From CAYTNY01 sp964439215 (GTDB lineage: Bacteria; Oederibacteriota; PGYV01; CAYTNY01), in assembly GCA_964439215.1 (NCBI GenBank), contig CAYTNY010000006.1:1-44821 (forward strand): DNA of 44,821 bases. Direction: 5' to 3'. A program made the translations under genes and the position numbers. Below the pieces are notes generated by a model, which searched no databases, was not told the DNA's origin, and saw only the letters and a program-made list of their open reading frames with translations. Positions 7,944 through 14,544 of this stretch are shown piece by piece; the first letter of the stretch is position 1, and every line of letters begins with the position of its first letter.

Positions 7944-8405
7944 TTAAAATTCAGCTTTAAGGTTTGCTTTTTTTATATTTTCGTATTCTATTTCTATTTC
8001 TGTTTTATCTGTTTCTATTGTCAGCGTATTGCCGTCAAAGTCCTTTATTATTCCCTCCACGGCATTTGATCCGCCGATCTTTTCAAATGTTATGATCTTT
8101 GCCGTTTTGCCCCGGAACCTTTCAAAATGCTCCGGCGTACTAAGCGCTCTGTCAATCCCGGGAGATGAAACTTCAAGCGTATAATTTCCGATTGATTCTT
8201 CAGCCTCCAGTTTCTCATTAAAAAGTCTGCTCATACGGACGCAATCTTCCACTCTTACGCTCGAGCCCGGTTTGTCTATTTTTATCCTTATATACCTGTT
8301 TTTAAAACCGCCTATGTCAATTTCAGCCAGTTCCATAAAACTATCCTTTATAACAGGTTCAATTATGGATATTATCTTTCTTTTATCATCGTCAATTCCG
8401 GCCAT
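7944..8405 (-). CDS. rimP: Ribosome maturation factor RimP
   Basis: A 153-residue 30S assembly factor. Family features include LEVSSPGIDRAL with the following phenylalanine-rich stretch near residues 80-95, and the C-terminal SH3-like domain. The frame is open to 8462, but the first 19 codons cover the leader hairpin. The ATG at 8405 has AAGGGG 6 bases upstream and gives the usual N-terminus, so it is chosen. This is the first gene of the rimP-nusA-infB operon and has its own predicted promoter at 8488-8516. Confidence 0.93.
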   Translation of the reverse strand: MAGIDDDKRKIISIIEPVIKDSFMELAEIDIGGFKNRYIRIKIDKPGSSVRVEDCVRMSRLFNEKLEAEESIGNYTLEVSSPGIDRALSTPEHFERFRGKTAKIITFEKIGGSNAVEGIIKDFDGNTLTIETDKTEIEIEYENIKKANLKAEF

Positions 8406-8427
8406 AACAGCCCCTTTAAAAATTAAA

Positions 8428-8454
8428 AAGTGGGGATTTATAAAAGCCCCACTT
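8428..8454 (-). terminator. Leader hairpin with U-tract upstream of rimP
   Basis: In the minus direction AAGTGGGG (8454-8447) pairs perfectly with CCCCACTT (8435-8428) across an 11-base loop. TTTTTAATTTTT follows, which is an intrinsic terminator by form. It lies about 23 bases before the rimP start and downstream of the predicted promoter. It could attenuate the operon, or end read-through from the macro-domain gene. The CCCC of its 3' arm could instead pair with the GGGG of the rimP ribosome binding site (8411-8414). Confidence 0.7.
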
Positions 8455-8487
8455 GGCAACAAAAAATATATATTCTGCTAATGATAA

Positions 8488-8516
8488 TTTATAACACAAA
8501 GATCACCTATAAGCAA
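8488..8516 (-). promoter_or_regulatory. Predicted sigma-70 promoter of the rimP operon
   Basis: Minus-strand TTGCTT (8516-8511) and TATAAA (8493-8488) are separated by 17 bases. The transcript would start near 8480 and give a leader of about 75 nt that includes the terminator-like hairpin. A further short palindrome, TTCCGCATCGCGGAA (8554-8568), lies upstream. Confidence 0.5.
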
Positions 8517-8630
8517 GAAATTATTTAAAAGGGTTCCATTTACATTTATATTGTTCCGCATCGCGGAATCAAAGATTGTCCTATTTGGATAAATATACCC
8601 GGAAGTTCCCGCAAAAAGCTTAAGCCGGGA

Positions 8631-9161
8631 TTATTTTATTTTCCTGAACCGGTCATAAAAAACATCAAATACCCTTTTTGCAAACAAAACAGAATAGATC
8701 CTCTTAACATGAACCGGACCTGAATTATCAAACATCATAATTTCTTCAAACAGTATTTCCGCGGATCGTTCGGGCAAAAATCCCGGCATGCCGCCGCCCG
8801 GCGCCGGAAATGCGGCTGTTTCCATTTTCAGTTTTTCAGCCAGCTGCAGAGCGTTCCGCACTCCGGTTTTTATATTGTCTTCTGCCGCCTTGAAACTTCC
8901 TCCCATAACAGCCGTATGTATTATATATCTCGGAAAAAGATTTCCCGCGCCTGTTTCAAAGACACTTCCTGCCGCTGCCGGAGCTTTTTGCAGCGCCTGC
9001 GCCTCTATTTCAACTCCGCCTTTTGCTTTCAGCGCTGCTCCGACGCCTGTTTTCATACGCAGGGAAGTATCCGTGAAATTAACTATAACATCCGTCTTCA
9101 TTGATGTTATATCCCCCTGCAATATTTCCACAACCGCTGTTTTCAGCTTTTTTGCCTGCAT
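8631..9161 (-). CDS. Macro-domain protein
   Basis: A single macro domain of about 176 residues. The family binds or hydrolyses ADP-ribose, O-acetyl-ADP-ribose and related groups. The start LQGDITSMKTDVIVN and the later glycine loop FPAPGGGMPGFLPE fit the fold. The central substrate motif usually reads NAANxxL with a GGGVA loop. Here it is NFTDTSLRMKTGVGAAL, so substrate specificity may differ or hydrolysis may be lost. Two ATGs are adjacent; the second (9161) has the better distance from GGAGG, and the first is at 9164. It lies 24 bases after the O-antigen-ligase-like gene at the end of the ileS operon. No DarT-type toxin gene is next to it. Confidence 0.85.
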   Translation of the reverse strand: MQAKKLKTAVVEILQGDITSMKTDVIVNFTDTSLRMKTGVGAALKAKGGVEIEAQALQKAPAAAGSVFETGAGNLFPRYIIHTAVMGGSFKAAEDNIKTGVRNALQLAEKLKMETAAFPAPGGGMPGFLPERSAEILFEEIMMFDNSGPVHVKRIYSVLFAKRVFDVFYDRFRKIK

Positions 9162-9188
9162 CATAACCCTCCGCTATGCAATACAATT

Positions 9189-10946
9189 TTATTTTCCGGA
9201 TAACTCCCTGTATTTCCCGAGCATCATATGCGCTTCTTTGGTTTTGCCTGTATTGGCATATATGCCGTAAAGATTATAATAAGCCGCCGCATTATCCGGA
9301 TCAATACTTATTACTTTTTTATATTCTTCCACAGCTGATCTGATATTTCCCATTAAATACAAGACCTTGCCTTTATTATTCATTGCATCCGTATCTCCGG
9401 GATAATATTTCAGGAAACTATTCAGATATTCCAGTGCTTTTTCATTATTGCCCGCTGATGAGGATATTACAGCGGCCCTGATATTTCCTTTTTTTGAATA
9501 AGGGAACCTTGCCAGATAAGAATATACGCTTTCCGAAGCCGCGGAAATATCTTTTTCATTCAGATAGTATCCGGAAAGGTAGTAATACGGTTCAGGCCCG
9601 GGATCAAACTCTGCGGCCTTATCAAGATAATAGATCGAATCTTTATGCTTTGATGCATTTGAATAATTTATTCCGTAATTCAGATAAATACTCCCGCAGA
9701 GCATAATTATCACAGGGATCCCCGCCGCCAGCGCCGTAAAGCCGGCAGCAGGCCATCCGCGGGCGGATTGGGGAGAGTATTCTTTTTTCGGCCTTAAAGC
9801 GGATGCCGCCAGTATAAAAAAATACGCCTTTTCCGCCGGAAGATAAAAAGGAAAATTAAAAAACGCATGTATAAAAAAACCGGCGAACGCGGCCAGAATC
9901 ATTTTTGAAAAATACGCGCTGCTTTGCGCAAGTTTAAACATTACCGCTCCGGCAAACAGCATAAAAAACATAAGCGCCATTATGCCGCTTTCAGCCGCAA
10001 TTTCTATGTAATCATTATGGAGCCGGTCAGTAACCGCATAATCATCAGATACTTTATATCTGTAATACAAAGGCTTTACACTGTATATACCCTGCCCCGC
10101 AAACATATTTTCACCGATCATTTTCAGGCCCCCCTGCCACATTTCATAACGCCCCCGCAGCGATTCATTCTCAATATTGCTTATGGTTCCTATTCTCTGT
10201 CCGATATCCTCGTATTTCCCCGATACAATAACAAGAATAAATACCGCCAGGATCCCCGGCAGTATATATTTATAGGCTTTTTTAAAATAATCCGGAAACA
10301 AGAACAAAAGAACAGCAAAACTGAACCCAAAAGAAACAATAGAACTTCTGGTCTGTGAAAACATAAGCACTCCCGTTAAAAATATAAAACATAGCGAAGA
10401 CAAAAAAAGTCTGCCGAACGAAAAATAAAGAGCCAGAGAAACCGGTATAACAAGCAGAAGAAAACCGCCGAGAAAATCAGGATTTCCGAAAGTTGAAAAA
10501 GCCCTTCCCGAAAAGTCCGTCACCCATCCGGACAGATCCGTTCCAAAAGCCTGAACCACGGCATATATCCCCGCGGCAAAAGAAGAAAACAGCATAAATA
10601 TAATTATTTTTTTTATATCTTTTTTTCCCAGAAAATATCTTCCGTAATAAAACATAGCGGCGGCAGCGGCCCATTCCGCAAAATAAAGCGCGGCATCGCC
10701 GAGAAAAGGAGCGTTTATAAACCCCAAAGCATAAAAACAGAGAAATATAAAAAGCGCTTTATCGGCAATATCCATTTTCATTCTTACAGCTGACATAAAA
10801 AACGGAATATAAAACTGAAGCGCCGTCACAAGCAGCGCCATTTTCGGAAGATAATAGGCCTGCTCGCTTTTCTGTATAAAAACAAGAGGAAGCGCGGCCG
10901 CCAGAAAAAAATAATAAAGATTTAAATATTTATGTCCGAATGTCAT
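9189..10946 (-). CDS. O-antigen-ligase-like membrane protein with TPR tail
   Basis: A 585-residue polytopic protein with about ten to twelve membrane segments in residues 1-420, followed by a soluble TPR region (about 430-580). The central FGNPDFLGGFLLL and FSQTRSS motifs and the large loop with GQGIYSVKPLYYRY and LHNDYIEIAAE are typical of the Wzy_C (O-antigen ligase/polymerase, PglL) superfamily. These transfer lipid-linked glycans to lipid A or proteins on the outer face of the inner membrane. It is a paralogue of the gene at 28055-30064 with the same architecture. The start overlaps the rluD stop as ATGA. Whether it is a ligase, polymerase or protein O-glycosyltransferase cannot be told from sequence alone. 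Confidence 0.85.
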   Translation of the reverse strand: MTFGHKYLNLYYFFLAAALPLVFIQKSEQAYYLPKMALLVTALQFYIPFFMSAVRMKMDIADKALFIFLCFYALGFINAPFLGDAALYFAEWAAAAAMFYYGRYFLGKKDIKKIIIFMLFSSFAAGIYAVVQAFGTDLSGWVTDFSGRAFSTFGNPDFLGGFLLLVIPVSLALYFSFGRLFLSSLCFIFLTGVLMFSQTRSSIVSFGFSFAVLLFLFPDYFKKAYKYILPGILAVFILVIVSGKYEDIGQRIGTISNIENESLRGRYEMWQGGLKMIGENMFAGQGIYSVKPLYYRYKVSDDYAVTDRLHNDYIEIAAESGIMALMFFMLFAGAVMFKLAQSSAYFSKMILAAFAGFFIHAFFNFPFYLPAEKAYFFILAASALRPKKEYSPQSARGWPAAGFTALAAGIPVIIMLCGSIYLNYGINYSNASKHKDSIYYLDKAAEFDPGPEPYYYLSGYYLNEKDISAASESVYSYLARFPYSKKGNIRAAVISSSAGNNEKALEYLNSFLKYYPGDTDAMNNKGKVLYLMGNIRSAVEEYKKVISIDPDNAAAYYNLYGIYANTGKTKEAHMMLGKYRELSGK

Positions 10947-11908
10947 GCCAGCCTCTTTTCGAAATTTGCGATTACACTTTTAATATCCGCCGGAGGCTCC
11001 GTCTCCAGCATTACGGGTTTCCCCGTAAAGGGATGGTCAAACTCCAGTTTTCCGGCATGCAGCATCTGCCTGGGAAAAATATCCTTTAAACTTACTTTAT
11101 CGTAGCCCATCCTTTCAAGAATATGCAGATCTTTTGATTTACTGCCGTATACAGGGTCGCCTATTATTTCATTTTTTATATATTGCAGATGAACCCTTAT
11201 CTGATGCGTCCTTCCCGTAAGAATTTTAACCTCCAGAAGAACCGCTCCGGAGAACTGTTTCACGGGATAAACTATGGTCTGAGCTTCTTTCCCGCCCGGC
11301 CCCGCGGCTTTGTATTTTTTTCTGTCGTTTTCATCCCTTGATATATAAGTGTTTATAAAACTTTCATTCTCTATTTTTCCGTGCGCAATACACATATATG
11401 TTTTATTTATTTTCTTCTCTTTAAAAAGCTCCGCCATTTTTTCGCGCGCCGCAGTATTTTTCGCGGCTATCATAATACCCGAAGTATCTTTATCAAGCCT
11501 GTGGACTATCCCCAGGCGCGCTCCCCCGCCTATAAAATTTTCCGGCTTGAAATAAGTCCCATAAAGAGCGTTTACAAGCGTCCCCGAAAAATGCCCCGGC
11601 GCAGGATGAACAACAATTCCCGGCTGCTTATTAACCGCAAATATATTTTCATCCTCATATATTATCTCAACCGGAATATCTTCCCTTTGCACCCTGCAGT
11701 TATCCGGCAGTTCTTTAATATATTCAACCAGGTCGCCGTGTCTGACCCCGGAAGAAGGAGCCTGAATAATAGTTCCGTTTATATAGACACAGCCTTTTTT
11801 TACAAGATTTTTTATCTGCGAGCGGGTAATATCCGAGTGTTCTCTGAGAAACATATCTATTCTGGTTTTTTCATCCAGAACCGCCCTTATACTATACTTT
11901 TTTTCCAT
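10943..11908 (-). CDS. rluD: RluA-family 23S rRNA pseudouridine synthase (RluD-like)
   Basis: A 321-residue enzyme with an S4 RNA-binding domain (about 14-75) and the RluA catalytic domain. The signature HRLDKDTSG (136-144) holds the catalytic Asp139. RluD-type enzymes make the pseudouridines in helix 69 of 23S rRNA. The position next to lspA and lgt is a common one for this gene. The ATG lies 17 bases inside the end of lgt and the Shine-Dalgarno is weak. The RluD call over other RluA members rests on context and length. Confidence 0.88.
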   Translation of the reverse strand: MEKKYSIRAVLDEKTRIDMFLREHSDITRSQIKNLVKKGCVYINGTIIQAPSSGVRHGDLVEYIKELPDNCRVQREDIPVEIIYEDENIFAVNKQPGIVVHPAPGHFSGTLVNALYGTYFKPENFIGGGARLGIVHRLDKDTSGIMIAAKNTAAREKMAELFKEKKINKTYMCIAHGKIENESFINTYISRDENDRKKYKAAGPGGKEAQTIVYPVKQFSGAVLLEVKILTGRTHQIRVHLQYIKNEIIGDPVYGSKSKDLHILERMGYDKVSLKDIFPRQMLHAGKLEFDHPFTGKPVMLETEPPADIKSVIANFEKRLA

Positions 11909-12647
11909 TTTTCAGCCGGATATAAATAAAACCGGACAATCCAAAAATTAAAATAATAATGCTCACAAAAGTTGACGTGGACATTCCAAACATCATACCG
12001 CGCTCCGCATCCCCCCGGAACATTTCCATCACAGTTCTTATAACCGCGTAATTTATAAAATAAAGAAAAAACACTTCTCCGTCGTTTTTCCTGAAAAAAC
12101 GGTAAAATACCATCAGCACCGCAAAATTAACAGTATTCATGGCTGATTCATACAGCTGGACAGGCAGATGCGGCAGATTATCACCGGCTCCGGGAAATAC
12201 GACCCCGTATTTTTCACTTACCTTTCCATAACAGCATCCGTTAAAAAAGCATCCCAGCCTTCCGATCGCATGGGCAAGAGCCAAAAACGGCATGCATATA
12301 TCACCGGTTTTAAGCACCGGCTTCTTCTTCAGGCGGAGCCATACAGCACTTCCTATAACGGCTCCGATCAACCCCCCGTAAAAAACAAGCCCGCCTTCCC
12401 ATACTTTAAATATACTTAAAGGCTCTTTCGCGAAATATTCCCACCAGACAATAACATAAAGCACTCTTGCGCCTATTACAGAAGTGAATATAGCAACAAG
12501 CCCCAGATCAAGTATGTCATCTTTCCCGTATCCTTCCTTAATGGAAAGTCTTGACGCTAAAAATATACCTATTATAAAAGCCGCGGCCACAGCCACGCCG
12601 TAAGAGCCAAGACGAAACGAGCCTATGGTAATTATATCAGGATACAT
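11892..12647 (-). CDS. lgt: Prolipoprotein diacylglyceryl transferase
   Basis: Transfers diacylglyceryl from phosphatidylglycerol to the lipobox cysteine of prolipoproteins in the inner membrane. There are about seven membrane segments. The family signature HAIGRLGCFFNGCC (about 126-139) and GGLVFYGGLIG (85-95) are present. The 251-residue start at ATG 12647 follows GGAGG at a good distance; a frame from 12662 would run through that box. It follows lspA with an 11-base overlap, so two successive steps of lipoprotein maturation are encoded together. Confidence 0.95.
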   Translation of the reverse strand: MYPDIITIGSFRLGSYGVAVAAAFIIGIFLASRLSIKEGYGKDDILDLGLVAIFTSVIGARVLYVIVWWEYFAKEPLSIFKVWEGGLVFYGGLIGAVIGSAVWLRLKKKPVLKTGDICMPFLALAHAIGRLGCFFNGCCYGKVSEKYGVVFPGAGDNLPHLPVQLYESAMNTVNFAVLMVFYRFFRKNDGEVFFLYFINYAVIRTVMEMFRGDAERGMMFGMSTSTFVSIIILIFGLSGFIYIRLKNGKKV

Positions 12648-13203
12648 CTTTTCCTCCTTCATCGGTTTTTGAGCCTGTACCTTCCGCGGGCAGAATGACA
12701 GGGCTGCCTGGTGCAGCTTCCTTTTTCTTTTTTTCCTGTTTATCGGAAATAAAAAGTATATATATTATAAACAGTACAACGCCGATGGAAACAGCTGCGT
12801 CCGCCACATTAAAAATCGCAAATCTGTATTCATAGATCCCGAATTCAAAAAAATCCGTAACACTGCCCCTTAAAACGCGGTCTATATAGTTCCCGAACGC
12901 TCCGCCCAGTATAAGGCCGCAGGAAAGATTATACAGCAGACTGTCGTTTCTGTAAGCGCGCCAGTATACGGAAATAACAGCCATTGCGGCTGTTATTATT
13001 CCAACAAGCATCCAGCGCCTGAGGTCGTCATTATTGTGCCCGAACATGCCGAATGCTATTCCTGTGTTTTCAATATATGTGAGATAAAAAAAGTTTTCTA
13101 TGACGGCAATTGACTGATGCAGGGCCATCTGGGATTTCACCATATATTTAGATGCCTGATCAACAACAGCCGCAATAATCACAGTTATAAAGAATATTTT
13201 CAT
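12637..13203 (-). CDS. lspA: Lipoprotein signal peptidase II
   Basis: An aspartyl protease in the inner membrane that cleaves the signal peptide of diacylated prolipoproteins. It has four membrane segments. The two catalytic aspartates are D108 in GNYIDR and D135 in FNVADA, and the NTGIAFG motif (46-52) is also present. The total of 188 residues is longer than usual because of a charged, Lys/Glu/Pro-rich cytoplasmic tail after about residue 153. AAGGAG precedes the ATG, which overlaps the stop of the PAS gene. Confidence 0.95.
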   Translation of the reverse strand: MKIFFITVIIAAVVDQASKYMVKSQMALHQSIAVIENFFYLTYIENTGIAFGMFGHNNDDLRRWMLVGIITAAMAVISVYWRAYRNDSLLYNLSCGLILGGAFGNYIDRVLRGSVTDFFEFGIYEYRFAIFNVADAAVSIGVVLFIIYILFISDKQEKKKKEAAPGSPVILPAEGTGSKTDEGGKDVS

Positions 13204-14153
13204 GTATGCTCCTTTTCTTTTGCCGGAAAGATCTGGCGCAGAACTGCCAGGGAACCGGCTTCATTTCCGTCTTTGTCTTTTATCATAACTATTTCCGCAG
13301 ATACATTCTTCCGCAGCCCTCCGCCTTCAATTACTATGTTTTTATGTTCGCCGCTGTGCTTTTTCAGTCTGTATCCGTCATACAGAAATTCCAGTTCTTC
13401 CGCGCCTTTAAGAAACGACAGCTTCAAATTAATAATTTTGGACCTTCTTGTATTAAAAAGTTTTTCGCAGTATCTGTTAAAAAACAGCACCCTTCCCGCA
13501 TTGTCCATTATTATGACGCCCGTCAAAAAAGCATCATAAACATTTTCCGCAAAATCCGCTGTTTCTTTGATTCCGTCTCCGGCTTTTTTTACTTTCCCCG
13601 CAAGCTCAATATTTGATTTCTGAAGCCGGTTCTTTTCTTCTGTCTCAGTTTCGGATTTTTCCGCCATATAACTGCCATGAAACGCAACTATAAAAAGAAA
13701 AGGTATGTTCAAAAGAAGATTGTTTTCAATCAGATAATTCAATCCTCCGCCGCTTATATGCGCGGTCGCATACAGATAAACCAAATTTACAACGATCGCT
13801 ATCAGAACACTCATTTTGACTGATCTGCTCAATGCGGACATAAATATGGTCAGAAAAATCACCATCATAAACATAAAGTCCAGATTTGCCAGCCAATATG
13901 CCCCGAGAGAGACAAAAATTATATCAACAATAAATATAATATAATGCAGCGTCATCCCGGAATACAGGCGGTCAGGAAGCGCTATAAATATAAAATTGCT
14001 TGAAATAAGTATTATCACGAAAAATATTATATATGACGCATCAGTCATAATCACATCGTGATGATACGCCGCCAAAAGTATAAGCACCGTGGATAAAAGA
14101 GCCCTTATGTAAATAATTGTCTTTTTACCGGATATATATTCTTCTGTAATCAT
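13200..14153 (-). CDS. Membrane-anchored PAS-domain sensor without an output domain
   Basis: A 317-residue protein with six or so hydrophobic segments (about 15-165), a short coiled coil (167-200) and one PAS domain (about 203-305, starting near FLTGVIIMDNAGRVLFFNRYCEKLF). This is the sensory half of many histidine kinases, but the frame ends right after PAS. No HisKA, ATPase, GGDEF or HTH domain follows, and the next frame is lspA. It may work through a partner protein or be a cut-down kinase fixed in this operon. The ATG follows GGAG, 1 base after the preceding gene. Confidence 0.8.
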   Translation of the reverse strand: MITEEYISGKKTIIYIRALLSTVLILLAAYHHDVIMTDASYIIFFVIILISSNFIFIALPDRLYSGMTLHYIIFIVDIIFVSLGAYWLANLDFMFMMVIFLTIFMSALSRSVKMSVLIAIVVNLVYLYATAHISGGGLNYLIENNLLLNIPFLFIVAFHGSYMAEKSETETEEKNRLQKSNIELAGKVKKAGDGIKETADFAENVYDAFLTGVIIMDNAGRVLFFNRYCEKLFNTRRSKIINLKLSFLKGAEELEFLYDGYRLKKHSGEHKNIVIEGGGLRKNVSAEIVMIKDKDGNEAGSLAVLRQIFPAKEKEHT

Positions 14154-14154
14154 T

Positions 14155-14541
14155 TTATTCCGCTCCGCCGTTTATACTGGATTCTTCAACAATTTCCTTT
14201 ATATATAAAAAGGCATCAGCAATCTTTTCGCCTATCCACGGCAGTCCGCCCAGAGAATCTATAACTTCTTTTATGAAATTTGAGCCCAGAGCAATTATTA
14301 TTGCTCCCAAAACCGTCGCGCCGATCAGAAAACCTATTCCTCTGAAAAGCCCTATTACAAAGTTCCAGAAAATAAGCTTCCAGGGGCGCGAACGCAGATC
14401 TATGAATTCTTCTATATTCCCCGCTTCAAGCATGGCAGCGGCCCTGGAAAGCAGTCTCATATCATTTTTAAGAAGATCTTCTTTTTCATCCTCTTTTTCT
14501 CTGTTTTTTTCCGGCTTTTTGCGGTCTTTTTCTTTTTTCAT
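14155..14541 (-). CDS. DUF5665-like small membrane protein
   Basis: A 128-residue protein with a highly charged N-terminus (residues 1-28, mostly Lys/Glu), a short helical region, then one or two membrane segments (about 57-85) with the glycine-rich pattern FWNFVIGLFRGIGFLIGATV. That pattern and the placement between ileS and lspA recall DUF5665, a conserved membrane family of unknown function. The amphipathic C-terminus probably lies on the cytoplasmic face. The start is 3 bases after the ileS stop. Confidence 0.7.
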   Translation of the reverse strand: MKKEKDRKKPEKNREKEDEKEDLLKNDMRLLSRAAAMLEAGNIEEFIDLRSRPWKLIFWNFVIGLFRGIGFLIGATVLGAIIIALGSNFIKEVIDSLGGLPWIGEKIADAFLYIKEIVEESSINGGAE

Positions 14542-14544
14542 TTT

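Noticed and set aside
8570..8630. CCCGG...CCGGG inverted sequence after the macro-domain gene as its terminator
   Set aside because: The arms are short and widely spaced and no U-tract follows in the minus direction.
8631..9161. Macro domain as the antitoxin of a DarTG toxin-antitoxin pair
   Set aside because: No DarT-like ADP-ribosyltransferase gene is adjacent; neighbours are a glycan ligase and rimP.
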